Notes: generated from the letters alone by a model not told the origin. Counted from the first letter of the stretch, positions 15,183 through 23,264 are shown. The stretch: DNA of 64,000 nt from Gallionella sp. (GCA_023229845.1 JALNYK010000011.1:25519-89518), one strand, 5' to 3'. Translations and numbers: made by a program.

Positions 15183-15914
15183 ATGGCAGAAACCCATTTC
15201 GGCTTTGAAACCGTAGACGAAAAAGACAAGGCCAAAAAGGTCGCCGGCGTGTTCACCTCGGTCGCAAGCAAGTACGACATCATGAACGACCTGATGTCCG
15301 TCGGCCTGCATCGCGTGTGGAAGCGCTTCGCGGTCGGACTGGCGAACGTGCACACCGGCCAGCGCGTGCTCGACGTCGCCGGCGGCTCCGCCGACCTGTC
15401 GCGCCTGTTCCTGAAAGCCGTCGGCCCCAGCGGCCAGGTCGTGCTGACCGACATCAACAACGCGATGCTGCGCGTCGGCCGCGACCGACTGCTCGATGAA
15501 GGCATCGCCACGCCGACGACACAGTGCGACGCCGAACACCTGCCCTTCCCCGACAACTACTTCAACTGCGTCAGCATCGCCTTCGGCCTGCGCAACGTCA
15601 CCCACAAGGACGCCGCGCTACGCGAAATGAAGCGCGTACTCAAACCCGGCGGACGCGTGATCGTGCTGGAATTCTCCAAGGTCGCCAAGCCGCTGGAGAA
15701 GGTCTACGACCTGTATTCGTTCAAGCTGCTGCCGAAAATGGGCGAACTGATCGCCAACGACGCGGATAGTTATCGTTACCTCGCCGAATCCATCCGCATG
15801 CACCCGGGACAGGAAGAACTAAAGCAGATGATGGAGGACGCCGGACTGGAGCGCGTCGAGTACTTCAACATGACCGGCGGCGTGGTGGCGGTGCATCGGG
15901 GGTATAAACTTTAG
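15183..15914 (+). CDS. ubiE: Ubiquinone/menaquinone biosynthesis C-methyltransferase
   Basis: The 243-residue protein has the UbiE motifs TVDEKDKAKKVAGVFTSVAS-like N terminus, the SAM-binding loop VLDVAGGSADLSRLF, and GLRNVTHKDAALREMKRVLK with LEFSKVAKPLEKVYDLYSF. It C-methylates the benzoquinone (and naphthoquinone) ring in quinone biosynthesis. Start at 15183 is preceded by GGAG. In many relatives ubiE is directly followed by the Tim44-like gene, ubiJ and ubiB; here 3.3 kb of other genes separate them. Confidence 0.97.
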   Translation: MAETHFGFETVDEKDKAKKVAGVFTSVASKYDIMNDLMSVGLHRVWKRFAVGLANVHTGQRVLDVAGGSADLSRLFLKAVGPSGQVVLTDINNAMLRVGRDRLLDEGIATPTTQCDAEHLPFPDNYFNCVSIAFGLRNVTHKDAALREMKRVLKPGGRVIVLEFSKVAKPLEKVYDLYSFKLLPKMGELIANDADSYRYLAESIRMHPGQEELKQMMEDAGLERVEYFNMTGGVVAVHRGYKL

Positions 15915-15950
15915 CAACTATAGAAAACTTACATCAGCAACATATAACTT

Positions 15951-16751
15951 ATGTTGAACATTTTCGGAGAGGGCATGAAAGACCTTGTAAAAAACCCAAT
16001 AGGAATTATTGCCCTCTTCATATCGCTGATCTATGGCTTTGCCAATTTATTACTGGGAGCAACAGCCAAATCACTTACACCGGATGAAAGATTTCCTCTC
16101 ATCATATTTATTGTCCTGTTTCCTGTTGTTGTTCTAGGGATTTTTTATTTACTCGTATCAAGGCATCACGGCAAACTATATGCACCTGGAGACTATAAGG
16201 ACGACAAGTCTTTTCTTCGCACACTCTCTCAGGAAGAACGAGAGAAAAAGTTGGAGATAGAAGTCGAAGAGGCTTTGCCTACTGTTAATGTAGAACAGCT
16301 TCAACTTCACAAGGATGTAAACACCGATTCTCAAGCAATTATTCCTGAACGCTCCGTCAATGAAGTAAGGGAAGAGCTTCGTCTCGTTGAAGAGTTGGCA
16401 GTCGCAAAATTTGAGCGTGAATTTAATTTGCGCGCCACACGGGATGTAGGCGTAGGTGATACAGGAGCTAATTTCGACGCACTATTTGAGGATGGAAATA
16501 AACCTACATTTTTAGAAGTTAAGGCCATCCGAAGGCATATGCTCGGCAACGCCATGCTTGATCGGGTCTTGTATAACGCAGTGATCGCTGACAAATACTT
16601 GAACTCGAACATGAAACTTATAATCGCCGTCGTCCATTCATTTAGTAAAGATGAACTCGCCCGAGTTGAGAAATTCTGGCGTAAACGCATCGAAAAGTGT
16701 CCTGTCTCAATTGAGCTTCGCTTTATCCCTCGTGATGAACTTAGCTCTTAA
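15951..16751 (+). CDS. Membrane-anchored protein with a PD-(D/E)XK nuclease-like domain
   Basis: The 266-residue protein has two N-terminal membrane helices (about 17-36 and 50-70), a charged, probably coiled region (about 88-150), and a C-terminal alpha/beta domain with NFDALFE (Asp 176) and FLEVKAI (Glu 189, Lys 191). That is the D...ExK layout of the restriction-endonuclease-like fold. The gene is clearly richer in A+T than its neighbours, with codons such as AGA, ATA and TTA, which suggests recent acquisition. I do not recognise the family. A nuclease acting near the membrane, perhaps against incoming DNA, is possible but speculative. Confidence 0.7.
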   Translation: MLNIFGEGMKDLVKNPIGIIALFISLIYGFANLLLGATAKSLTPDERFPLIIFIVLFPVVVLGIFYLLVSRHHGKLYAPGDYKDDKSFLRTLSQEEREKKLEIEVEEALPTVNVEQLQLHKDVNTDSQAIIPERSVNEVREELRLVEELAVAKFEREFNLRATRDVGVGDTGANFDALFEDGNKPTFLEVKAIRRHMLGNAMLDRVLYNAVIADKYLNSNMKLIIAVVHSFSKDELARVEKFWRKRIEKCPVSIELRFIPRDELSS

Positions 16752-16763
16752 TCAACCACGTAA

Positions 16764-16830
16764 GGCGCACTAACCAACGGGCAGTGCGCCGCACGCATCC
16801 GGCGGAATACGCTGCGCTAACCCGACCTAC
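16764..16830. repeat. Composite palindromic repeat left of the orphan antitoxin gene
   Basis: GGCGCACT (16764-16771) and AGTGCGCC (16783-16790) form one hairpin. The segment ends with CTAACCCGACCTAC (16817-16830), the exact reverse complement of GTAGGTCGGGTTAG at 17185-17198. Together they bracket the small gene that follows. Confidence 0.7.
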
Positions 16831-16911
16831 ATAACTACAGCCCCCCGCCATTGCATCGCCTCCCGTCTTCGACGAAGATGCGCATCACATTTGCGATGCA
16901 CGAGGTGTTCC

Positions 16912-17265
16912 ATGAAAACCGCGACCATGCCTGCGCTGCGGGCACAACCCGAGCTGAGGCAAGCCGCCGAAGAGATTTTGCGTCCGGGCGAGACGCTTTC
17001 CGCGTTCGTCGAGGATTCGGTACGCCGCAATGTGGAGTTGCGCCGGGCGCAGCAGGAATTCATTGTGCGCGGATTGGCCTCGCGGGATGCAGCGAAGAAA
17101 TCCGGCGTCTATATTTCGTCGGAAGAGGTGTTGCAGGAGCTGGACGACATGCTCGTCAGCGCCAAAAGAAGACCGGTAAGTCTCGTAGGTCGGGTTAGGC
17201 CGCAGGCTGTAACCCGACATCTTGACTTCGCCGTGCGCCATCAGCGCGAAGACGATTACCTTTAA
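16912..17265 (+). CDS. ParD-like / YlcI-YnfO-type antitoxin, C terminus replaced by repeat-derived sequence
   Basis: The ATG at 16912 gives 117 residues. The first ~87 (MPALRAQPELRQAAEEILRP; GETLSAFVEDSVRRNVELRR; SEEVLQELDDML) look like the ribbon-helix-helix-type antitoxins annotated as YlcI/YnfO or ParD-like, normally followed by a ParE/RelE toxin. Here the frame instead continues through the repeat GTAGGTCGGGTTAG and ends in about 29 unrelated residues. No toxin gene follows. It is probably an orphan antitoxin whose partner was lost. The family call rests on pattern recognition and is moderate. Confidence 0.6.
   Translation: MKTATMPALRAQPELRQAAEEILRPGETLSAFVEDSVRRNVELRRAQQEFIVRGLASRDAAKKSGVYISSEEVLQELDDMLVSAKRRPVSLVGRVRPQAVTRHLDFAVRHQREDDYL
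17185..17220. repeat. GTAGGTCGGGTT-type palindromic repeat within the antitoxin gene end
   Basis: GTAGGTCGGGTTAGGCCGCA followed by GGCTGTAACCCGACAT forms an imperfect stem (GTCGGGTTA with TAACCCGAC). It belongs to the same family as 16817-16830 and 23265-23333. Confidence 0.75.
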
Positions 17266-17290
17266 CGACCTGAAAATCACCGGAGGAAAC

Positions 17291-17494
17291 ATGAGCGGCT
17301 GGGGTTGTCCACATGAAGTCGACGGCAAGTGCCAGAAGGTGCTGAACCAGACCTGCGACATCGGCATGAAAGGCTGCGTGCTGGCCGGACGCTTCCGCTT
17401 CGCGGACGACAGCAAGAACCGGCCGAAGAAGGAGCCGGCCGGCGCATCGCCCCAAAGGGTGGATGCGCCAGCAAGCGATAGCGAGCAGGGCTGA
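17291..17494 (+). CDS. Small four-cysteine protein, function unknown
   Basis: A strong GGAGG at 17282-17286 precedes this ATG. The 67-residue product starts MSGWGCPHEVDGKCQKVLNQ and continues TCDIGMKGCVLAGRFRF, with four Cys in a C-x7-C-x6-C-x5-C spacing suggesting a metal or Fe-S site, followed by a Lys/Pro/Ala-rich tail. The cysteine half looks like a conserved short family in betaproteobacteria, but I cannot name a function. The tail may be poorly conserved. Confidence 0.65.
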   Translation: MSGWGCPHEVDGKCQKVLNQTCDIGMKGCVLAGRFRFADDSKNRPKKEPAGASPQRVDAPASDSEQG

Positions 17495-17655
17495 TTCCGG
17501 CCGGGTCTGCGTTCGGCCGCCGCCCTCCGTCCCGTTCTTTTTCGAGCTATCCCGCCGCCAACTTCGCGTACAATTCGACGCAAAGACTTGCGCACAAGCG
17601 TGTTTCACATATCGCAAATCCGTTAACCCGATCGCCCATTAGCCCGAACCCCGGT

Positions 17656-18582
17656 ATGCCGCAAAGTGTAGAAAAACTGGCCGTCCTGTTCGCCGACATC
17701 AGCGGCAGCACCGCGCTCTACGAGAGCCGCGGCGACGAGATCGCGCGCCGGTTGATTGCCCAGTGCATCGCGGTGATGCTGCGCGAGGTGCAGGCCTACC
17801 GGGGCACGCTGATCAAGACCATAGGCGACGAGATCATGTGCACCTTCGCCAGCGCCGAGGCGGCGCTGCTCGCTGCCTGTGCGATGCAGAATTCCGTGGA
17901 AAAGGGCCGCTTCGAAGGCGGCTATCCCATGCACATCCGCGTCGGCTTCCATTACGGCGATGTGATACGCGAGGAGGGCGACGTGTTCGGCGACACCGTC
18001 AACGTCGCCGCACGCGTCGCGGCGATCACTCGCGCCAGCCAGATCATGACCACCCAGGCGGTGGTCGATGCGCTGACTCCGGCGTCGCGCGAGAAAACCC
18101 GCCAGATCATGCGCGCCGAATTCAAGGGCAAGCAGGAGCAGTTCGACATCTCGCTGGTCGTCTGGGAGATGGACGACATGATGAGCACGCGCATCGGCAC
18201 GCCGGCGTTCCGCAAGGTTCCGGACAATTTCGACGAATTGCTGCTGCGCTATCGCGACCAGACGCTCAAGGTCAACAAGGAGCGCCGCAGCGTCGTGCTG
18301 GGACGCGGCGATACCTGCGACATGGCCGTGATGAACAACTACGCGTCGCGCCAGCACATGCGCATCGAACTGCGTTTCGGCAAATTCGTCGCGATCGACC
18401 AGAGCACCAACGGCACCTACCTCCGTTTCGACGACGGCCAGGTGGCGCGCATCGCCCGCGAAGAAATCATTCTGCACGGCGTCGGCTCCATCAGCATGGG
18501 GCAGACCTATACCGACAATCCCGCCGATCTGGTCGAATTCTCGGTCACCTCCCAGCACGCCCCTCTCTCCGGTAAATCCTGA
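17656..18582 (+). CDS. Class III nucleotide cyclase fused to an FHA domain
   Basis: The 308-residue cytosolic protein opens with a class III cyclase domain: first metal Asp in AVLFADISGSTALYE, second in TLIKTIGDEIM, and VFGDTVNVAARVAAI with the transition-state Asn/Arg, so it appears catalytically complete (cAMP most likely from the Lys in LIKTIGDE). Residues about 205-290 are an FHA domain (VVLGRGDTCDMAV; SRQHMRIEL; STNGTYLRF), which binds phosphothreonine. This order suggests a cyclase recruited or controlled by a Ser/Thr-phosphorylated partner; no kinase is in the window. The next gene starts 8 bases on. Confidence 0.92.
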   Translation: MPQSVEKLAVLFADISGSTALYESRGDEIARRLIAQCIAVMLREVQAYRGTLIKTIGDEIMCTFASAEAALLAACAMQNSVEKGRFEGGYPMHIRVGFHYGDVIREEGDVFGDTVNVAARVAAITRASQIMTTQAVVDALTPASREKTRQIMRAEFKGKQEQFDISLVVWEMDDMMSTRIGTPAFRKVPDNFDELLLRYRDQTLKVNKERRSVVLGRGDTCDMAVMNNYASRQHMRIELRFGKFVAIDQSTNGTYLRFDDGQVARIAREEIILHGVGSISMGQTYTDNPADLVEFSVTSQHAPLSGKS

Positions 18583-18590
18583 CTGCCATC

Positions 18591-19277
18591 TTGAGTGCCC
18601 CGCGCCATGCCCCGCGCGACCGCGGGTTCGAACTGATTCATCTGGACGACAGCTTGCTGGTGGCGAACAAACCCGCAGGCCTGCTCGCCGTGCCGGGGCG
18701 CGGCCCGGACAAACAGGACTGCCTGGTCGCGCGGGTGCAGGCCGAATTCCCGGATGCGCTGACGGTACACCGACTGGATATGGCGACCTCGGGGCTGATC
18801 CTGTTCGCGCGCGGCGCGGAGATGCAGAGCCAACTGTCCCGGATGTTCCGCGAACGCCTGATCGGGAAACGCTATGTCGCGCTGGTCGCCGGAAAGGTCG
18901 CACCCGAAACCGGCGAGATCGCGCTGCCGCTGATCGCCGATTGGCCGAACCGCCCGCGCCAGAAGGTGGATCACGACATCGGCAAACCTTCGCTGACGCG
19001 CTACCGGCTGCTGGACTACGATGCCGGCAGCGACACCGGCTATGTCGAACTGGAGCCGGTCACCGGCCGCTCGCACCAGCTACGCGTTCATCTGGCGTCG
19101 TTGGGCCACGCCATCGTCGGCGATACCTTATACGGCGGCCGCGAGGCGGAGCGGCTGATGCTGCACGCCTGCCTGCTGGGTTTCATCCATCCGCTAGCCG
19201 GCCAACCGCTGACGCTAACGAGCAACCCGCCGTTTCGATCTGCCTCCGATGCTATACTTCCGCCTGATTTGTTTTAA
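18591..19277 (+). CDS. rluA: RluA-type RNA pseudouridine synthase
   Basis: The 228-residue protein has the catalytic motif VHRLDMATSGLILFA and later ADWPNRPRQKVDHDIGKPS and EPVTGRSHQLRVHLASLGH, closely paralleling E. coli RluA (219 residues), which modifies 23S rRNA U746 and tRNA position 32. No in-frame ATG precedes the core; TTG at 18591 is the plausible start. It follows the cyclase gene after 8 bases, so the two are probably co-transcribed. Confidence 0.9.
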   Translation: MSAPRHAPRDRGFELIHLDDSLLVANKPAGLLAVPGRGPDKQDCLVARVQAEFPDALTVHRLDMATSGLILFARGAEMQSQLSRMFRERLIGKRYVALVAGKVAPETGEIALPLIADWPNRPRQKVDHDIGKPSLTRYRLLDYDAGSDTGYVELEPVTGRSHQLRVHLASLGHAIVGDTLYGGREAERLMLHACLLGFIHPLAGQPLTLTSNPPFRSASDAILPPDLF

Positions 19278-19295
19278 CCACTCGTGAGGAAATCC

Positions 19296-20141
19296 ATGAA
19301 ACGCTTTTTGACCCTGTTGACCATCGCCATGACCTGCCTGACCCTGTTTGCCGCAACGGCGGAGGCCAAGCGTCTCGGGGGCGGCGGCAGCTTCGGCAAA
19401 CAACGTTCGACAGCGCCACAACAGGCACAACAAGCCCCTGCCGCAACGCCTTCTCCGATGCAGAACGGGACGCCGGCCAAGCAGGGCAACAAGTGGATGG
19501 GCCCGCTGGCCGGCATCGCCGCCGGTCTCGGTCTGGCCGCGCTGTTCTCCCACTTCGGTCTGGGCGAAGGCATGGGCACGATCCTGATGATCGTCCTGGC
19601 TGTCGTCGCGGTGATGTTCCTGGTGTCCATGCTGCGCAAGAAACAGCAACCGGCGATGCAATATGCCGGCGTAGGCGCTCCCTATGGCGGCGCTCAGCAA
19701 CCCGCAGCTCAGCCTTTGAGTGGTTCGACGGCGGCAATGCCCGCCCAAAGCGCGCGCAACATCCCTGCCGACTTCCCCGTCGACAGCTTCCTGCGTAGCG
19801 CCAAGACCAGCTTCATCCGCCTGCAGGCCGCGAATGACCGCAAAGACCTGAACGACATCCGCGAATACACCACGCCGGAAATGTTCGCCGAGATCTCGAT
19901 GCAGATGCAGGAACGCGACGACGCGCCGCAGAAGACCGACGTGCTGTCCATCCACACCGACCTGCTGGAAGTGGCGAACGAAAACGACTTGGCGATTGCC
20001 AGCGTGCGTTTCACCGGCCAGTTGCGCGAGAACAACGGTGCGCCGGAAAGCATCGACGAAATCTGGCATGTGCAGAAAGACCTGCGCGACGACAAGTCGG
20101 TCTGGCTGCTCGCCGGTATCCAGCAAACCACGCTGCAATAA
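19296..20141 (+). CDS. Tim44-like domain membrane protein
   Basis: The 281-residue protein has a signal peptide (MKRFLTLLTIAMTCLTLFAA), then the typical AKRLGGGGSFGKQR, a Gln/Ala/Pro linker, two hydrophobic segments (about 68-110: GPLAGIAAGLGLAALFSHFG; ILMIVLAVVAVMFLVSML), and a C-terminal Tim44-like domain (SFIRLQAANDRKDLNDIREY; SIDEIWHVQKD). This architecture is common next to ubi genes in betaproteobacteria. Its role is unknown. GAGGA at 19286-19290 supports ATG 19296 over the GTG at 19284. ubiJ follows after 6 bases. Confidence 0.9.
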   Translation: MKRFLTLLTIAMTCLTLFAATAEAKRLGGGGSFGKQRSTAPQQAQQAPAATPSPMQNGTPAKQGNKWMGPLAGIAAGLGLAALFSHFGLGEGMGTILMIVLAVVAVMFLVSMLRKKQQPAMQYAGVGAPYGGAQQPAAQPLSGSTAAMPAQSARNIPADFPVDSFLRSAKTSFIRLQAANDRKDLNDIREYTTPEMFAEISMQMQERDDAPQKTDVLSIHTDLLEVANENDLAIASVRFTGQLRENNGAPESIDEIWHVQKDLRDDKSVWLLAGIQQTTLQ

Positions 20142-20147
20142 TCTCCC

Positions 20148-20729
20148 ATGTTCGCCCAGCCCACCGCCGCAGCGCTTAACCACCTGCTCCAGCAGAACCG
20201 CTGGGCGCTGCCGCGGCTGGTGCGCTTCGCCGGCAAGACGGCGCGATTCGACATCGCGCCGTTTTCGTTTGCGTGGACCGTGCTGCCCGACGGCATGCTG
20301 GCCAGCGCCGACAACTCGACCAGCGCCGATGCGGTCTGCGTGATCGCGCCGTCGCTGCTGCCGCGCCTGGCCCTGCACGACGAACGCGCGCATGCCGACA
20401 TCCGCAGCGAGGGCGATGCCGCGATGCTGGCGGAGATCTTCTTCCTGTTCCGCAACCTGCGCTGGGATGCGGCGGAAGACCTGAGCCGCGTCACCGGCGA
20501 CGTCGCCGCCGAACGCATCGTGCAGGCCGTGCAAGGCGGAAAGCAGCAACTGCAAGACGCCGCGCTGAATCTGTCGCAGGCCGCCGCAGAGTACCTGACC
20601 GAAGAGCATCCGCTGCTGGTCAAGCCGACGCAGATCGCTGCTTTCGTCCAGCAGGTCGACACCCTGCGCGACGACATCGCCCGTCTCGAACAACGCGTCG
20701 CCCGCCTGAAATCCTCCGGTAATTCCTGA
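20148..20729 (+). CDS. ubiJ: Ubiquinone biosynthesis accessory factor UbiJ (SCP2 domain)
   Basis: The 193-residue protein has an SCP2 sterol-carrier-like N-terminal part (MFAQPTAAALNHLLQQN; RFDIAPFSFAWTV; AEIFFLFRNLRWDAAEDLSR) and a C-terminal helix/coiled coil (LRDDIARLEQRVARLKS) like UbiJ/YigP. UbiJ binds ubiquinone intermediates and helps assemble the Ubi complex. Its TGA overlaps the ubiB ATG (TGATG), so the two are coupled, as in the ubiE-ubiJ-ubiB cluster of E. coli. Confidence 0.93.
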   Translation: MFAQPTAAALNHLLQQNRWALPRLVRFAGKTARFDIAPFSFAWTVLPDGMLASADNSTSADAVCVIAPSLLPRLALHDERAHADIRSEGDAAMLAEIFFLFRNLRWDAAEDLSRVTGDVAAERIVQAVQGGKQQLQDAALNLSQAAAEYLTEEHPLLVKPTQIAAFVQQVDTLRDDIARLEQRVARLKSSGNS

Positions 20730-22258
20730 TGCTGCGCCTGTTGCGTTTGTTGAAGATCGTCTTCGTCGTGCTGCGTTTCGGGCTCGACGAGTTCCTGCTC
20801 GCCCACGCGCGAGTGCGCTGGCTGCGCGCGCCGCTGAACCTGCTGCTGTTCTTCCGCGACACCTCGCGCCCGCGCGCGGTGCGGCTGCGGCTCGCGCTGG
20901 AGGCACTGGGCCCGATCTTCGTCAAGTTCGGCCAGATGCTGTCCACGCGGCGCGATCTGATGCCCGCCGACTTGGCCGACGAGCTGGCGAAGCTGCAGGA
21001 CCAGGTGCCACCCTTCCCTTCGGCGCAGGCGGTCGCGATGCTGGAAACCGCTTATGGCAAGCCGCTGAGCGCGGTGTTCAAGAGCTTCGAGGAGACGCCG
21101 GTCGCCAGCGCCTCAGTCGCGCAGGTGCATTTCGCGGTGCTGCCGGACGGACGCGACGCGGCGGTGAAGATCCTGCGCCCCGGCATCGCCAGCGTGATCG
21201 AGCACGACCTCGCGCTGCTCGACATCTGCGCCGACCTGATCGAGCGCCTGTGGTCCGAAGGTCGCCGCCTCAAGCCGCACGAAGTGGTGAGCGAATTCGA
21301 AAAGTATCTGCGCGACGAACTCGACCTGATGCGCGAAGCCTCCAGCGCCAGCCAGTTGAAGCGCAACTTCGCCAATTCGCCGCTGCTGGTGGTGCCCGAA
21401 ATCTATTGGGACTTCTGCAGCAGCGAAGTGATGGTGATGCAGCGCATGTACGGCATCCCGATCAGCCAGGTCGACGCGCTGCGCGAGGCCGGCATCGACG
21501 TCCCGCGGCTGGCGGCGAACGGCGTCGAGATCTTCTATTCGCAAGTGTTCCGCGACGGCTTCTTCCACGCCGATATGCATCCGGGCAACGTTCAGGTCGC
21601 CCTCGACGGCCGTTACATCGCACTGGACTTCGGCATCATGGGTACCCTGACCGACAGCGACAAGCACTACCTCGCGCAGAACTTCATCGCGTTCTTCCGC
21701 CGCGACTACAAGCGCGTCGCCGAGGTGCACATCGAATCCGGCTGGGCCCCCGCCGACACCCGGGTGGACGAGCTCGAAGGCGCGATCCGCTCGGTGTGCG
21801 AACCGATCTTCGACCGGCCGCTGCGCGAGGTGTCGTTCGGCCGCGTGCTGCTGCGCCTGTTCCAGATCTCGCGCCGCTTCGGCATCGAAGTCCAGCCGCA
21901 ACTGGTGCTGCTGCAGAAGACGCTGCTGAACATCGAAGGCTTAGGGCTGCAGCTCGATCCGGAGCTGGATCTGTGGAAGACCGCCAAGCCCTGGCTGGAA
22001 AGCTGGATGAACGAACAGGTCGGCTGGCGCGGTTTTCTGAAGTCGCTGCGCGAAGAAGCGCCGCGCTACGCGACGCTGCTGCCGCAACTGCCGCGGCTGT
22101 TGCACCGCCATCTGGAAACCAGCCACCAGACCAGCCTGCACGACGTGACGCTGCACAAGGAGCTGGAGCGGCAAAAGAAGATCAACTTCCGGTTGTCGGT
22201 CGCCATCGTCGTGGTGCTGGGGCTGCTGGCCTGGCAGACGCTGCGCGTCGGGATGTAA
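20729..22258 (+). CDS. ubiB: Ubiquinone biosynthesis kinase-like protein UbiB
   Basis: The 509-residue protein has the ABC1/ADCK/UbiB signature KFGQMLSTRRDLMPADLADE, the P-loop-like segment ETPVASASVAQVHFAVL, HADMHPGNVQVA and ALDFGIMGTL, and a C-terminal membrane helix (LSVAIVVVLGLLAWQTL). UbiB is an atypical kinase/ATPase required for early aerobic ubiquinone steps. It ends the cluster and is followed by a strong terminator. Confidence 0.97.
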   Translation: MLRLLRLLKIVFVVLRFGLDEFLLAHARVRWLRAPLNLLLFFRDTSRPRAVRLRLALEALGPIFVKFGQMLSTRRDLMPADLADELAKLQDQVPPFPSAQAVAMLETAYGKPLSAVFKSFEETPVASASVAQVHFAVLPDGRDAAVKILRPGIASVIEHDLALLDICADLIERLWSEGRRLKPHEVVSEFEKYLRDELDLMREASSASQLKRNFANSPLLVVPEIYWDFCSSEVMVMQRMYGIPISQVDALREAGIDVPRLAANGVEIFYSQVFRDGFFHADMHPGNVQVALDGRYIALDFGIMGTLTDSDKHYLAQNFIAFFRRDYKRVAEVHIESGWAPADTRVDELEGAIRSVCEPIFDRPLREVSFGRVLLRLFQISRRFGIEVQPQLVLLQKTLLNIEGLGLQLDPELDLWKTAKPWLESWMNEQVGWRGFLKSLREEAPRYATLLPQLPRLLHRHLETSHQTSLHDVTLHKELERQKKINFRLSVAIVVVLGLLAWQTLRVGM

Positions 22259-22280
22259 CAACCGCATCGACCTGACGAAG

Positions 22281-22306
22281 AAAGACCCGCCGCGGCGGGT
22301 CTTTTT
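22281..22306 (+). terminator. Rho-independent terminator after ubiB
   Basis: AAAGACCCGCC and GGCGGGTCTTT pair around GC, followed by TTT ATTT. It lies 22 bases after the ubiB stop and is the clearest intrinsic terminator on the plus strand here. Confidence 0.92.
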
Positions 22307-22351
22307 ATTTGTTTGCAGATACCTTCCCGAAAATTCGCGAGGAGGGATGGA

Positions 22352-22426
22352 TGCAAGGCGCACGGAACGCAGCAACCGGAATGTACACAAGGTACATGAG
22401 GATTACGAGTACCGCGCAACGCCGCA
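22352..22426. repeat. 75-base dispersed repeat, copy 2 (inverted)
   Basis: Reverse complement of the element at 10434-10508 with three differences, retaining the ATGTAC/GTACAT hairpin. It lies between the ubiB terminator and the 3' end of the orphan parA-like gene, so this copy is not in front of a gene start. Confidence 0.85.
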
Positions 22427-22450
22427 GACGCCCTCCGCAGCAATTTTCCT

Positions 22451-23215
22451 TCAGACGAAGAATCCGCCTTCCCACAATTCTTCGGTCAGCGTCCGGTAAT
22501 CCGCAGCACCCGGGCTGAACGAGGCGAATTCGAACACATCCTGCCCGTGCATCGGACTGGCTGCCAGCGCGGCGTTCTCGCCGATACGCGTGGCGCAGAC
22601 CAGGTTGCCGTATCTTTCCCTGAGCTTCTCGTCCACTTCGAACGCCAGCTTGCGCCGGGCATCGAAACGTGTCACGACGATCTTGCGCTCGAAGCGGCGG
22701 TTGAGCTTCTTTTCCAGCACGTTCAGCGCGCTGTCCAGGCGGTGCACGCCCTGCAGCGACAGGAAGTCGGCCGACACCGGGATCAGCACGCGGTCGGTCG
22801 CCAGCAGCGCATTCAGCGTCAGCACGCCCAGCATCGGGCAGCAGTCGATCAGCACCGGCGATCCGACGAATGCGAGTTCGTCCTGCATGCCGCGGCGCAA
22901 CAGCGTCGCCGCCTTGGGGTCGCTGCCGAACATCGCGTCTATCTTGGCCAGTTCCAGCGAGGCCGGAATCAGCTTCCAGCCGCGCGGGGTCTTGTGCAGC
23001 AGATTCGACAGCGGCGTCTTGTGCTTGAAGAAGCCCGCCATGCCGGCGTCCGGTGCGACCCGCGCCGCGCCGCTGGACAGGGTCAGGTGGCCCTGCGGGT
23101 CCATGTCCAGGGCGATCGGAGACTGCCGCGCGAGGTTCAGTGCTGCGGTCACGTTCAGACAGGTGGTGGTCTTGCCGACCCCGCCCTTTTGATTGAATAC
23201 GGCGATTACCGCCAT
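22451..23215 (-). CDS. Orphan ParA-family ATPase
   Basis: The 254-residue protein starts MAVIAVFNQKGGVGKTTTCL with the deviant Walker A KGGVGKTT, has ALDMDPQGHLTLSSG (Walker A') and PVLIDCCPMLGVLTLNALLA (Walker B). It belongs to the ParA/MinD/Soj group that positions DNA or protein cargo. The start at 23215 has GGAG upstream. No ParB-like or cargo gene adjoins it, and it differs from the chromosomal ParA at 34647-35420 (different Walker B surroundings, no parS near). What it positions is unknown. It lies in a junction region with repeats and a pseudogene. Confidence 0.9.
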   Translation of the reverse strand: MAVIAVFNQKGGVGKTTTCLNVTAALNLARQSPIALDMDPQGHLTLSSGAARVAPDAGMAGFFKHKTPLSNLLHKTPRGWKLIPASLELAKIDAMFGSDPKAATLLRRGMQDELAFVGSPVLIDCCPMLGVLTLNALLATDRVLIPVSADFLSLQGVHRLDSALNVLEKKLNRRFERKIVVTRFDARRKLAFEVDEKLRERYGNLVCATRIGENAALAASPMHGQDVFEFASFSPGAADYRTLTEELWEGGFFV

Positions 23216-23264
23216 GTGGTGAGTCTCCTGGTTATTCGGATGGGAACGAGAAATCGCCCCCAAT

